From DAHUYF01 sp035945115 (GTDB lineage: Bacteria; Pseudomonadota; Alphaproteobacteria; ATCC43930; CGMCC-115725): DNA of 64,000 nt. Positions 56,519 to 64,000 of this stretch are shown here, piece after piece (within the stretch, counting starts at the first letter, position 1; each line of letters begins with the position of its first letter). The notes beneath the pieces were generated by a model. That model searched no databases. It saw only the letters and a list, made by a program, of their open reading frames with translations, and had not been told where the DNA came from. The position numbers and the translations under genes were made by a program. The stretch covers positions 1 through 64,000 of the forward strand of contig DASZAN010000169.1 in the NCBI GenBank assembly GCA_035945115.1. Direction: 5' to 3'.

Positions 56519-57114
56519 CGCGCCAGCTCCTGCAAGCCGGCGCGGATGAGCGTGTCGATACGCGCCTCGGCGCCGAGCCGCTTCGTTACATGCGTGATGG
56601 CGCTGAACGCGTCACTCCGGGAATATCCCAAATTGACCAGCGCCGAGACGGCGTCCGCGGCAGCGCCGTGCGCCGCTTCGGGCGCCGTTTGCGCCGCGGG
56701 TCCGAGCACGATGCCGCCCACCTTGTCCTTGAGCTCGTTGACGATGCGCTGCGCGAGCTTGGGACCGACGCCCTCGGCGCGCGCGAGCGACGCCTTGTCC
56801 TGCGCCATGATCGCTGTAGTGAGCGCGTCGGGCGCGAGCACGCTCAAGATGGCGAGCGCAAGCTTGGCGCCGACACCTTGCACCGTGGTGAGCAGGCGGA
56901 AGGCGCCACGCTCGCCCTCATCGGCAAAGCCGTAGAGATGGATATGGTCCTCGCGCACATGCGTCTCGATGAGGAGCCGCATCGGCTCACCCGCCGCCGG
57001 CACGCGACCGAGGGTCCGCGCCGAGGCGAAGCAGAGATATCCGACGCCGTTCACATCGAGCACCACGCCGTCGCCGCGCCGCTGCTCGACCACACCCGCG
57101 AGCGAGGCGATCAT
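56515..57114 (-). CDS. ruvA: Holliday junction DNA-binding protein RuvA
   Basis: A 199-residue tetrameric junction-binding protein. The OB fold at residues 1-65 begins MIASLAGVVEQRRGDGVVLD; the two HhH motifs include VQGVGAKLALAILSVL and AEGVGPKLAQRIVNELKDK; the C-terminal RuvB-binding domain has VNLGYSRSDAFSAI. Its stop overlaps the ruvB start. Confidence 0.96.
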
Positions 57115-57140
57115 GGCGCGGCCTCACGTGAAGCAGCCTC

Positions 57141-57291
57141 ATGCTCCTCTCCGCCCTTCAGGGGGGAGAGGAAGGGGCCCACGCCGCAGGCGGGGGAAGG
57201 TGAGGTGGGTGGACGCCTCACAACACGACTCTCGGCTTCGAACTCGTACGAGCGGCCCCCTCACCCTTCCCTCTCCCCGGAGGGGAGAGGG
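57141..57291. repeat. Palindromic repeat cluster between ruvC and ruvA
   Basis: A perfect 10-bp hairpin CCCTCTCCCC/GGGGAGAGGG (57269-57291) and a second element CTCCTCTCC.../GGGGAGAGGA (57143-57171), with GGTGAGGTGGG and CCCCCTCACCC stretches between them. The first hairpin and part of the spacer lie inside the 3' end of ruvC. Confidence 0.75.
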
Positions 57292-57790
57292 TGTTGATAT
57301 TCGTCCTGCCCCACCGCGCCTGCGTCGCGACGTGATGCGCGTGGCAGATGGCCACGGCGAGGGCGTCGGCGGCGTCGGGAGTGGCGAGGAGCGCGGCCGG
57401 GAGCAGGCGCTTCACCATCATCTCCACTTGCGGCTTCTCGGCATGGCCCACGCCCACCACTGATTTCTTGATGAGGTTGGCGGAGTATTCGAAGACGGGA
57501 ATCCCGCGCGCCGCGGGCGCCAGCAGCACGACGCCGCGCGCCACCCCGAGCTTCAAGGTCGAAGCGGGATTCTTGTTGACGAAGGTCTCCTCGACGGCAG
57601 CGGCTTCCGGCCGATATTCGTCGAGCACCGCGTTCAGCTGGCGAAAGAGCTCGACGAGGCGCTCGGCCAATGCCTCGCGCTTGGGCGCGTGCACGACGCC
57701 GTCGGCGACGTGGATGAGGCGGTTGCCCGCCGTCTCGATCACGCCCCAGCCGGTGTGGCGCAAGCCCGGATCGAGTCCGATGAGGCGCAT
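57218..57790 (-). CDS. ruvC: Crossover junction endodeoxyribonuclease RuvC
   Basis: A 190-residue resolvase with RNase H-type fold. MRLIGLDPGLRHTGWGVIE has Asp7; VEETFVNKNPASTLKL has the conserved Glu; GVGHAEKPQVEMMVKRLL and DAADALAVAICHAHH supply the last acidic residues. Residues after about 166 (NINTLSPPGRGKGEGAARTS) are encoded by a palindromic repeat and are not part of the family. It is the first gene of the ruvCAB order, but the repeat separates it from ruvA. Confidence 0.93.
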   Translation of the reverse strand: MRLIGLDPGLRHTGWGVIETAGNRLIHVADGVVHAPKREALAERLVELFRQLNAVLDEYRPEAAAVEETFVNKNPASTLKLGVARGVVLLAPAARGIPVFEYSANLIKKSVVGVGHAEKPQVEMMVKRLLPAALLATPDAADALAVAICHAHHVATQARWGRTNINTLSPPGRGKGEGAARTSSKPRVVL

Positions 57791-57818
57791 GGCGCTGATC
57801 CCGTCCGCCCGGCGATGA

Positions 57819-58568
57819 TCAGGCGCTCACGCGCGCCATGACCTCGTCCGACGCGTCGAAATTGGCATAGACGCTCTGCACGTCGTCACTGTCCTCGAGC
57901 GTCTCGAGCAGTTTGAAAAGCTGATCGGCAACCTCGCCCTCGACCGGCGCGAGCGTCTTTGGCCGCCACACCAGCTTCGCCGATTGCGGCGCGCCGAAGC
58001 GTTGCTCGAGCGCATCGCGCACGGCGTTCAACGCATCTGGCGCCGCCGTCACCGCGTGCTCGTCGGGCCCGCTCTCGACATTGTCGGCGCCGGCTTCCAC
58101 CGCCGCCTCGAACATCGCATCGGCCGACGCGGCGCCGGCGGGATATGTGACCTGCCCGACACGATCGAAAAGGAAGCTCACGCTGTTGCTCTCGCCCATG
58201 TTGCCGCCCGCCTTGGTGAAGGCGGCGCGCACGTCGCTTGCGGTGCGATTGCGATTGTCGGTGAGCGCCTCGACAATGATGGCGATGCCGCCGGGGCCGT
58301 AGCCCTCGTAGCGCACCTCTTCGTAATTCTCGCCGTCCTCGCCACCGGCGCCGCGCCGGATCGCGCGCTCGACGGTGTCCTTGGGCATGTTCGCTTCCTT
58401 GGCGGCGTTGACCGCGGCGCGCAGACGCGGATTGGAATTGGGATCGGGGAGGCCGCTCCGTGCCGCCGTGGTGAGCTCGCGAATGATCTTGGTGAAGATC
58501 TTGGCGCGCTTTTTGTCCTGCGCGCCCTTGCGGTACATGATGTTCTTGAATTGAGAATGGCCCGCCAT
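57819..58568 (-). CDS. YebC/PmpR family transcriptional regulator or translation factor
   Basis: A 249-residue three-domain protein. MAGHSQFKNIMYRKGAQDKK is the canonical start; NMPKDTVERAIRRGAGG and YEGYGPGGIAIIVEALTDN are family blocks. YebC proteins act as regulators or as factors relieving ribosome stalling. It lies upstream of ruvC with a 28-bp gap, the usual alphaproteobacterial location. Confidence 0.95.
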   Translation of the reverse strand: MAGHSQFKNIMYRKGAQDKKRAKIFTKIIRELTTAARSGLPDPNSNPRLRAAVNAAKEANMPKDTVERAIRRGAGGEDGENYEEVRYEGYGPGGIAIIVEALTDNRNRTASDVRAAFTKAGGNMGESNSVSFLFDRVGQVTYPAGAASADAMFEAAVEAGADNVESGPDEHAVTAAPDALNAVRDALEQRFGAPQSAKLVWRPKTLAPVEGEVADQLFKLLETLEDSDDVQSVYANFDASDEVMARVSA

Positions 58569-58859
58569 CGCCGATCGCTAATTCCTGAGATTGTCGCCGC
58601 GAACGATACCATATCTTGCGCGTTGACCAACCCGCCCCCCGTCGCCCGAGTGGGGCACCAATGCGGGCGGGTCTTAGCCCGTCAATATGGCAGCATTGCG
58701 GCGCGCCCTCAGCCGGCGAGCAGCCATCGCTGGCGTCCGGTGGAATGCCGCCGTCTCTGCCCGGCGGCGTTCACACGGGCGAGGGCGAGAGCGGAGGGCT
58801 CGATGGGCGACCGTTACGACGACCAGAAGGAAACGCTGGCGCGCTTTTAGGCCGGGCGG

Positions 58860-59003
58860 ATGAGTCGGGGATTCGGTCCCGCCGTCATGCGCGAGCTCGG
58901 CTGGACCATCCGCGATGCCGAGGCCGCAGGCGACCGCCGTCGCGCACAATTCTGGGGGCGCGTACGCGACATCGCCCGCGCCGAGCCGGCGGCGAACGCG
59001 TAG
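58860..59003 (+). CDS. Small hypothetical protein, 47 residues
   Basis: The frame from the ATG at 58860 begins MSRGFGPAVMRELGWTIRDA and ends near RDIARAEPAANA, a single charged helix typical of unassigned short alphaproteobacterial proteins. The protein is compact, with no signal. A 15-codon frame (58803-58850) precedes it and may be a leader. Support is only codon composition and a plausible protein. Confidence 0.4.
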   Translation: MSRGFGPAVMRELGWTIRDAEAAGDRRRAQFWGRVRDIARAEPAANA

Positions 59004-59009
59004 CCCCGC

Positions 59010-59261
59010 TCAATCGCGCTCGCGCTCAAGCGGCGATTCGCCGGCGCGTTCGTCATAGCCATGACGGTGGCTGTAGAAAAGAAGCGTCATCAAGCCCACG
59101 CCGAGACCGATCGTGCCGAGCGCACCCAAGGCCACGGCGAAATAACCGCTCGCGGTCATGCCGGTATCGCCCAAGGTGATCCAGGCGTAAACGCCGATCA
59201 CCAACAGCGAGAGCGCGATGACCGCGGCCACCGCCACCACCACCAGGCGCGAGCGGTCCAT
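59010..59261 (-). CDS. Small two-helix membrane protein
   Basis: An 83-residue protein with two hydrophobic segments, LVVVAVAAVIALSLLVIGVY and a second at YFAVALGALGTIGLGVGLMT, and a charged C-terminal tail (HRHGYDERAGESPLERERD). It begins 4 bp after the phosphoesterase stop on the same strand, suggesting co-transcription. Function unknown. Confidence 0.7.
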   Translation of the reverse strand: MDRSRLVVVAVAAVIALSLLVIGVYAWITLGDTGMTASGYFAVALGALGTIGLGVGLMTLLFYSHRHGYDERAGESPLERERD

Positions 59262-59265
59262 TCGT

Positions 59266-60114
59266 CTAGAACACCGTGGGCACGACCTCGGTTGCGAGCG
59301 CCTCGCCGAGCGGCCATTCCGCGCGCAAGCGACCGCCCAAGCGTAGCGGCGCGATGCGCCGGGCGAGACCCGTCGCATCGTCGATCTCGACGTAAGCGGC
59401 GCAGAGTGTCGCCTCGCCTTCCGCCACCTGGAGGCGCTCGCCCGGCATCTTGCGCACGAAGCGCGCGACCGCCGCTTCCTTCTGCATGCCGATGACCGAG
59501 TCGTAATCGCCGCACATGCCGGCATCGGTCATGTAGGCGGTGCCTTTGGGCAGGATTTGCGCGTCCGCCGTCGGCACGTGGCTATGCGTGCCGATCACAG
59601 CCGAGGCGCGTCCGTCGCAGAAATGCCCCATCGACATTTTCTCCGAAGTCGCCTCGCCGTGAAAATCGACGAAGATTGCATCGACGTCACCCAGCGGGTG
59701 CTCGGCGAGCAGCTTCTCGACGGCGGCGAAGGGATCGTCGATCGCATCCATGAAGAGCCGCGCCATGGCGTTCACCACGAGAATCTTGCGCCCGTCGGCG
59801 AGCGCAAAGATGCCATGGCCCTTGCCGGGCGTGCCCGGCGGGAAATTGAGCGGCCGCATGAGACGCGGATCGCCGCCGATATAAGGGATGATCTCGCGCT
59901 TGTCCCAGACGTGATTGCCGGTGGTGATGACGTCGACGCCGCCGGCGTAGAGCTCCTCGCAGATCTTGTCGGTGATGCCGAAGCCGTGTGCGGCGTTCTC
60001 GCCGTTGGCGATGACGAAGTCGAGCGCGAGCTCGCGCCTGAGGCGCGCCATGTGCTCCGTCACCACCACGCGTCCGGCGCGGCCGACGATATCGCCGCAG
60101 AAGAGCAGCCTCAT
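59266..60114 (-). CDS. YmdB-type metallophosphoesterase (TIGR00282 family)
   Basis: A 282-residue di-metal phosphoesterase. Metal ligands are in LLFCGDIVGRAGR, VIANGENAAHGFG, TGNHVWDKRE, VDFHGEATSEKM and IGTHSHVPTADAQIL, in the family order. Members act on cyclic 2',3' or 3',5' nucleotides; B. subtilis YmdB affects gene expression. The ATG at 60114 (MRLLFCGDIVG) is used. It lies just downstream of 6S RNA. Confidence 0.9.
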   Translation of the reverse strand: MRLLFCGDIVGRAGRVVVTEHMARLRRELALDFVIANGENAAHGFGITDKICEELYAGGVDVITTGNHVWDKREIIPYIGGDPRLMRPLNFPPGTPGKGHGIFALADGRKILVVNAMARLFMDAIDDPFAAVEKLLAEHPLGDVDAIFVDFHGEATSEKMSMGHFCDGRASAVIGTHSHVPTADAQILPKGTAYMTDAGMCGDYDSVIGMQKEAAVARFVRKMPGERLQVAEGEATLCAAYVEIDDATGLARRIAPLRLGGRLRAEWPLGEALATEVVPTVF

Positions 60115-60194
60115 GCTGGTGCGATCCCTCTCGTGAAGCCCGATGCCGCGCCGCGGGCGCGGTGAGGATGGAGCCGCCTCGGCCGTCGGCATGG

Positions 60195-60331
60195 CATAAC
60201 CCTCGTGGCCCGCTTACGCAGGTGGGAGCCATATACCGAAGCCACGGCTCCGGCAGGGACAGCCCCCGAGAGGTACATATCGGCCCCGGGGTACGTGCGA
60301 CCTAACGCACCGCGCAGCCCCATCCTCGGGA
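60195..60331 (-). ncRNA. ssrS: 6S RNA
   Basis: The minus strand between zapA and the phosphoesterase gene contains a conserved 6S-like core, CCCCGGGGCCGATATGT, close to the E. coli 6S segment around CCTGAGCCGATATTT, and the 3' part CTGCGTAAGCGGGCCACGAGGG. Location directly after zapA is the standard alphaproteobacterial position. The RNA mimics an open promoter and binds RNA polymerase. Ends are approximate (within about 10 nt). Confidence 0.75.
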
Positions 60332-60661
60332 TCAAATGTGGTCTGCTTCGAGCCTCGCGGCAACCGCCTCGATGCGCATCGCGAGATTTTCGATGCCGGT
60401 GAGCAATTTGCCGTCCTCGCGGGCGGCGCCGTTTCCACCATGAGGTCCGCTCGCCCCCTCCTGCGCCTCGGCCAATTCGTCGGCGAGGATCAGCGCCGTC
60501 AGGACCAGCAGCCGCGCCTCGCCGATCTGGCCCAGTTCCTGCGCAAAGCCCTTCACTTTGGCGTCGATGTAGCGCCCGAGCTCGGTGATGCGCTGCTCTT
60601 CGCCGTCGCTGCAGGCGACGGGATAGCCGCGTCCGTTGATGGTGACGGTGATCTGTGCCAT
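60332..60661 (-). CDS. zapA: Cell division protein ZapA
   Basis: A 109-residue FtsZ-bundling protein. The start MAQITVTINGRGYPVACSDG and the following EEQRITELGRYIDAKVKG are the ZapA N-terminal domain; the remainder is the coiled coil (IENLAMRIEAVAARLE). It overlaps by one base the coiled-coil gene upstream and is followed at once by 6S RNA. Confidence 0.94.
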   Translation of the reverse strand: MAQITVTINGRGYPVACSDGEEQRITELGRYIDAKVKGFAQELGQIGEARLLVLTALILADELAEAQEGASGPHGGNGAAREDGKLLTGIENLAMRIEAVAARLEADHI

Positions 60662-60873
60662 CAGCCCTCCAAAGCGCGGTCGAGTCGGCCGATCGCCGCG
60701 TCGAGTCGCGTCGCTACCGTCTCGGTGGTGGCGACCAACGCGGCGTAGTCGGCCTTCATCGCCGCCAGCGCGCCGTTGCGCGTCTTCTCGCCATCGCCAA
60801 GCCGTGCTGTCGCCTTTTCGAGCCGCGCCACCGCGCGCTCGAGCCGGCTGATCGCCTCCGTTGTCTTGCTCAT
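60661..60873 (-). CDS. DUF4164-like coiled-coil protein upstream of zapA
   Basis: A 70-residue helical protein, MSKTTEAISRLERAVARLEK onward, with a continuous heptad pattern ending in RLDRALEG. In alphaproteobacteria a DUF4164 or ZapB-like coiled coil often precedes zapA. It overlaps zapA by one base (TGATG). The ATG at 60873 is chosen over 60900. A role with ZapA in the division ring is inferred. Confidence 0.75.
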   Translation of the reverse strand: MSKTTEAISRLERAVARLEKATARLGDGEKTRNGALAAMKADYAALVATTETVATRLDAAIGRLDRALEG

Positions 60874-61065
60874 GTTCGCGCTCCCCGCGAAAGCTTTCAC
60901 CTTAAGCGGCGCCGCGCGCGCCCGTCAATGCGGCGGCGCGGCGCGCGCGGGCGGCGCCGCACGCCATGACACAACATTGCCGCAGCCGCCCGACTCCGCT
61001 TCCTTGCTGCCCATTGCCGCGGTTCTTGCCTATACTGCCCAGTCCTTTTGGGGTAAGGGCAGAGC

Positions 61066-61608
61066 GTGACCGGTTCGGCGCGAGCGGATTGGCAACCGCA
61101 GCTTCTCTCGGCGGAGGTGCGCCGCATGGCCGAGGCCGCGGCGGAGACGGCGCATCTGCCGCTTGCCGTCTGGCTTCATCGTGTCATTCGCGCGCAGTGC
61201 GCGACCGAGGGCATCTTGCCGCCGCCGAGCGGACGCACCGCCTCGCCTGCGGCGCAGCGGGCGCTCGAGCTCACCGCCGAGAACCTGCGCTATGCACATT
61301 TCCCGCCGCTCGACGAGGCACGCGCCTATTGGCGGCTTATGACTGAGTTCGGCTTGAGCCTCGACACCATCGCCGCGGCGATCGACCGGCCGTCCGAGCA
61401 GGTGGTGCGGACGCTCCGCCTCCTGACCCTCCCCGAGAAGGTGCGTCAGCTCATCGAGCGCCGGGCGCTCTCGCCGCAGCACGCCTATGCGCTCCTCGAG
61501 GCCGAGAACCCCGAGGTGCTCGCCGACGCGACGCGCGCCTTGGGCAGTGCCGCCGATGCCACCCGCCCGCAGGCGCGTGCCGGCGCGGCTCATGGCAAAG
61601 CCGGCTGA
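61066..61608 (+). CDS. ParB-HTH domain protein without nuclease domain
   Basis: A 180-residue protein beginning at GTG (MTGSARADWQPQLLSAEV). Residues 10-50 form an amphipathic helix module, EVRRMAEAAAETAHLPLAVW then LHRVIRAQC. From about residue 80 a ParB/KorB-like HTH is seen: EARAYWRLMTEFGLSLDTIA, then AAIDRPSEQVVRTLRLLTLP and SPQHAYALLEAENP. The N-terminal ParB CTPase domain and the C-terminal dimer domain are both missing. The following Sel1 gene overlaps or abuts it. It may be a DNA-binding regulator of localisation rather than of chromosome segregation. Confidence 0.7.
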   Translation: MTGSARADWQPQLLSAEVRRMAEAAAETAHLPLAVWLHRVIRAQCATEGILPPPSGRTASPAAQRALELTAENLRYAHFPPLDEARAYWRLMTEFGLSLDTIAAAIDRPSEQVVRTLRLLTLPEKVRQLIERRALSPQHAYALLEAENPEVLADATRALGSAADATRPQARAGAAHGKAG

Positions 61609-62641
61609 GATGCGCCAGCTCCGCCCGCTCGACCGTGCCGGCGAGACCGGCGATAGCCTCTGGCACGAGCGGATCATCGAGCCCGAGACGGGGCAGCTTG
61701 CGGCACGCGCGGCAGCTGCGGCGGGGCTGACGCTCGAAGCGTGGATCGAGCGCGCCATCCGCCGCAGTTGCGCGCTCGACGGCACGCCCGCCGCCGCCAG
61801 CACGGCCGCGACAACCAGCGCCGCGGCAGCGGATGTGACCCGCGAGTCGTCGGGGCGGCTCTGGCGCGCCGCGGCGCTTCTCGCGCTGCCTCTCCTCATC
61901 ACCGCCGGCATCGCCTACCTCGCGACCCGGCCGGCGGAGATCCGCGGCCGCGCCGTGGTGATCGAGCTGCCGCGCCAGCCGGCGGCCGAGATCGTCGCGA
62001 TCGCGCCGAAACCGCCGATGCTGCCCGGCGACAAGGAGCCGACCGATCCGACGCAGCTCGCACAATGGCTGGCCACGCGCGCGGCGGCGGGTGATGCGCT
62101 CGCGCAATATCGCCTGGGCGCGCTTTACGCGATGGGCAAGGGCATCGAGCGCGATTACACGCGCGCCGCGCCGCTGCTCCACGCATCGGCCGAAGCCGGC
62201 CTCGCCGAGGCGCAATTCGATTTGGGCGTGCTCCTGGAAAACGGGCTTGGCGTTACCGCCGACCCGGAAGCCGCCGCCGGCTGGTATCGCAAGGCCGCCG
62301 CGCAAGGGAGCGCCGAAGCGGCGCTCAATCTCGGCTACACCGCCGCCAAGGGGCTGGGCGTGCGCAAGGATTTGGCGGAAGCGGCGCGCTGGTTCCATCG
62401 CGCGGCCGAACTCGGCGCCATCGACGGGCAATACAACCTCGCTTATCTCTACGAGCACGGCGCGGGCGTGCCGAAATCGCTCGCCAACGCTTACCTCTGG
62501 TACAGCATCGCCGCGGCGCAAGGCGACAATGGCGCGCGCGACGCGGCCGAGCGCCTCGCCCGCGAGCTCTCGCCGAAGCAACTAAGCGACGCCAAAGCGC
62601 GCGCGACGGCGATTCCGGCCGCGGCGCGCGGCGATCCGTGA
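61592..62641 (+). CDS. Sel1-repeat membrane protein with N-terminal helical module
   Basis: A 349-residue protein. Residues 20-50 (LAARAAAAAGLTLEAWIERA then IRRSC) resemble the first 50 residues of the neighbouring ParB-HTH protein. One transmembrane helix (AALLALPLLITAGIAYL, about 95-111) is followed by periplasmic Sel1 repeats such as AQYRLGALYAMGKGIERDYT and AQFDLGVLLENGLGVTADPE. Related Sel1 proteins with a single TM helix (PodJ-like) organise cell poles or envelope processes. ATG at 61592 overlaps the upstream gene by 17 bp; 61610 is an alternative start one base after the stop. Confidence 0.78.
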   Translation: MAKPAEMRQLRPLDRAGETGDSLWHERIIEPETGQLAARAAAAAGLTLEAWIERAIRRSCALDGTPAAASTAATTSAAAADVTRESSGRLWRAAALLALPLLITAGIAYLATRPAEIRGRAVVIELPRQPAAEIVAIAPKPPMLPGDKEPTDPTQLAQWLATRAAAGDALAQYRLGALYAMGKGIERDYTRAAPLLHASAEAGLAEAQFDLGVLLENGLGVTADPEAAAGWYRKAAAQGSAEAALNLGYTAAKGLGVRKDLAEAARWFHRAAELGAIDGQYNLAYLYEHGAGVPKSLANAYLWYSIAAAQGDNGARDAAERLARELSPKQLSDAKARATAIPAAARGDP

Positions 62642-62647
62642 CGCTTC

Positions 62648-63505
62648 TTAAATCAGCTTCGCTGCCGCGACCCACCAACCGGCGCGCTCGGCGCGGAGCT
62701 CTTGGGCAGCGGCTTCCGCACCAGCAAGCGTCGCGAAGAGCGCGAAGCAGGTGGCGCCGCTGCCGCTCATGCGCGCGAGAAGCGTGCCCGGCAGAAGCGC
62801 CAGTCGTGCCAGCACATCCGCGATCACGGGCGAGAGCGCGACCGCGGCGTCGCTGAGATCGTTGCGCCGCTCCGCCAAGAGCGCGGCGAGGCCGCGGGCA
62901 TCGGCCGGCATGGCGTCAAAACGCGCCGGCGCCGAGAACGCGCCGCGGCGTGCCGCGAATACGTCAGGGGTCGCCAGCGCCACGCCGGGATTGGCGAGCA
63001 GCACGGCGCATTGCGGCAATGCCGGCGCGGGCGCGACGCGCTCGCCGACGCCGCCGAGCCACGCCATTCGGCCCAAGAGACAGACCGGCACGTCGGCGCC
63101 GAGCCGCGCACCCAACGCCGCAAGCTCCTCCTCGCCAATGCCGATCCTCCAGAGTGAGGCGAGCGCGCGCAATGTCGCCGCCGCATCGCTGGAGCCGCCG
63201 CCGATGCCGGACGCGACCGGCAAGTTCTTGACGAGGGTCAGCGCCGCGGTGGCATCACGCTTGGCATGCGCGGCAAGCCTTTCGGCCGCGCGCCAGACGA
63301 GATTGGCGCTGGGCGGCTCGCCGAGCGCCGCGGCATAAGGGCCGGCGAGCTTGAGCGACAACGCCGGCGCCGCTTCGGCGATAATCTCGTCGCCGACATC
63401 GGCGAAGGCGACGAGACTGTCGAGCAGGTGATAGCCGTCGGCCCGCCGGCCGACCACATGCAAGTAAAGATTGAGCTTCGCGAGGGCACGCCGGCGCTCG
63501 GTCAT
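62648..63505 (-). CDS. ispE: 4-diphosphocytidyl-2-C-methyl-D-erythritol kinase
   Basis: A 285-residue GHMP kinase of the MEP isoprenoid pathway. The start ALAKLNLYLHVVGRRADGYH is the substrate pocket; LPVASGIGGGSSDAAATLRAL is the ATP loop; MSGSGATCFALFATL is the third motif. Convergent with the Sel1 gene. The gene downstream of the TPR protein at the window edge, as usual in alphaproteobacteria. Confidence 0.95.
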   Translation of the reverse strand: MTERRRALAKLNLYLHVVGRRADGYHLLDSLVAFADVGDEIIAEAAPALSLKLAGPYAAALGEPPSANLVWRAAERLAAHAKRDATAALTLVKNLPVASGIGGGSSDAAATLRALASLWRIGIGEEELAALGARLGADVPVCLLGRMAWLGGVGERVAPAPALPQCAVLLANPGVALATPDVFAARRGAFSAPARFDAMPADARGLAALLAERRNDLSDAAVALSPVIADVLARLALLPGTLLARMSGSGATCFALFATLAGAEAAAQELRAERAGWWVAAAKLI

Positions 63506-63540
63506 GCGGGCAGCGTGCCTCTATTTGGAGTGAGCGCCAC

Positions 63541-64000
63541 TCACCCGCCGCGCGTCGCGGCTGCGGCGGCGGGGACTTTGGCGATGCCTCGGTCGATCTT
63601 GGTCTCGATCGTCTTCACCTGATCGGCCTCGGGCTTGAATTGGAGCGCGCGGCGCCATTGGTAACGCGCTTCGACGAGGCGTCCACGCTGCCAGTACGCA
63701 TCGCCCAGATGATCGTTGATGGTGGGATCCTCGGGCAGGAGCTCGATCGCGTGCTCGAGAAGCTGCGTCGCATTGGCGAAATCGCCGAGCCGGTAGTAGG
63801 CCCAGCCCAAGCTGTCGACGATATAGCCGTCGTTCGGGCGGAGCTCGACCGCGTGCTTGATCATGGTGAGTGCGCGGTCGAGGTTCACGCCCTTGTCGAT
63901 CCAGGTGTAGCCGAGATAGTTGAGCACCAGCGGCTGCTCGGGCTGCAGCTCGAGCGCGTGCTGGAGATCCCCTTCGGCGCGCGGCCACTGGCCCGAGCGC
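63541..64000 (-). CDS. TPR repeat protein, 5' end outside the window
   Basis: The visible 153 residues, the C-terminal part, include several TPRs: YLGYTWIDKGVNLDRALTMI, then VDSLGWAYYRLGDFANATQL and NDHLGDAYWQRGRLVEARYQ. The frame stays open to base 64000, so the start is missing. Large TPR proteins of this type lie beside ispE in many alphaproteobacteria and are often lipoprotein- or secretion-associated; the N-terminus would decide. The stop is 35 bp from the ispE start. Confidence 0.85.
   Translation of the reverse strand, partial: RSGQWPRAEGDLQHALELQPEQPLVLNYLGYTWIDKGVNLDRALTMIKHAVELRPNDGYIVDSLGWAYYRLGDFANATQLLEHAIELLPEDPTINDHLGDAYWQRGRLVEARYQWRRALQFKPEADQVKTIETKIDRGIAKVPAAAAATRGG

Noticed and set aside
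58803..58850. 15-codon frame as an independent gene
   Set aside because: Too short to support without conservation; mentioned only as a possible leader.

Overview
This is a GC-rich chromosomal window that reads as an alphaproteobacterium. The support is the gene order ruvC-ruvA-ruvB-ybgC-tolQRAB-pal-cpoB-tilS-ftsH-folP-glmM, an alphaproteobacterial-type serC next to serA, a 6S RNA directly after zapA, DUF1489, DUF3775 and DUF1127 proteins, and several TRAP transporters. A Rhodospirillales-like or unclassified lineage is a guess; nothing here fixes the genus. Coding density is high and there is no prophage, insertion sequence, integrase or CRISPR array. The mobile-looking DNA is limited to short palindromic intergenic repeats.

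Layout. 0.3-12 kb: leucine/isovalerate catabolism, mostly on the minus strand (isovaleryl-CoA dehydrogenase, a second acyl-CoA dehydrogenase, methylcrotonyl-CoA carboxylase beta and alpha, methylglutaconyl-CoA hydratase, HMG-CoA lyase). It is interrupted by an SAM methyltransferase coupled to ivd, a DUF3775 gene and a plus-strand AidB-like gene. Together the enzymes carry isovaleryl-CoA to acetyl-CoA and acetoacetate. 12-16.7 kb: a Spy/CpxP-like periplasmic protein, a hybrid malic enzyme, a DUF3806 protein, tRNA-Leu(GAG) and lipB. 16.7-19 kb: a compact three-gene operon (ParA ATPase, ribbon-helix-helix-like protein with a Cys-rich tail, Pro/Ala-rich protein with a PAS-like C-terminal domain) behind an unusually AT-rich leader with an 11-bp inverted repeat. 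This is the best candidate for an undescribed system. 19-24 kb: an orphan TRAP binding protein with DoxX and ABM-type proteins, a Deg protease and RarA. 24-27 kb: serA and serC. 27-31.7 kb: a complete TRAP transporter (dctPQM), two very small helical genes, and an NMT1-like binding protein without a signal peptide.

32-42.8 kb: accessory metabolism: an MHS-type MFS transporter, a MaoC hydratase, a tartrate/D-malate dehydrogenase, DUF1127 and PhzF proteins, a divergent EamA/MocR pair with a perfect 14-bp palindrome before the regulator, an isoquinoline 1-oxidoreductase-like molybdenum enzyme (two subunits) and a divergent LuxR-type regulator. 42.8-60.9 kb: housekeeping genes, nearly all on the minus strand: thiD, glmM, folP, ftsH, tilS, the Tol-Pal envelope system, ruvABC, a YebC protein, a YmdB-type phosphoesterase, 6S RNA, zapA and its coiled-coil partner. 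61-64 kb: a ParB-HTH protein and a Sel1-repeat membrane protein that share an N-terminal helix, then ispE and a truncated TPR protein at the window edge.

Several palindromic repeats intrude on genes. One supplies the ribosome binding site of the Deg protease, one extends the reading frame at the RuvC C-terminus, and one extends the open frame upstream of CpoB.
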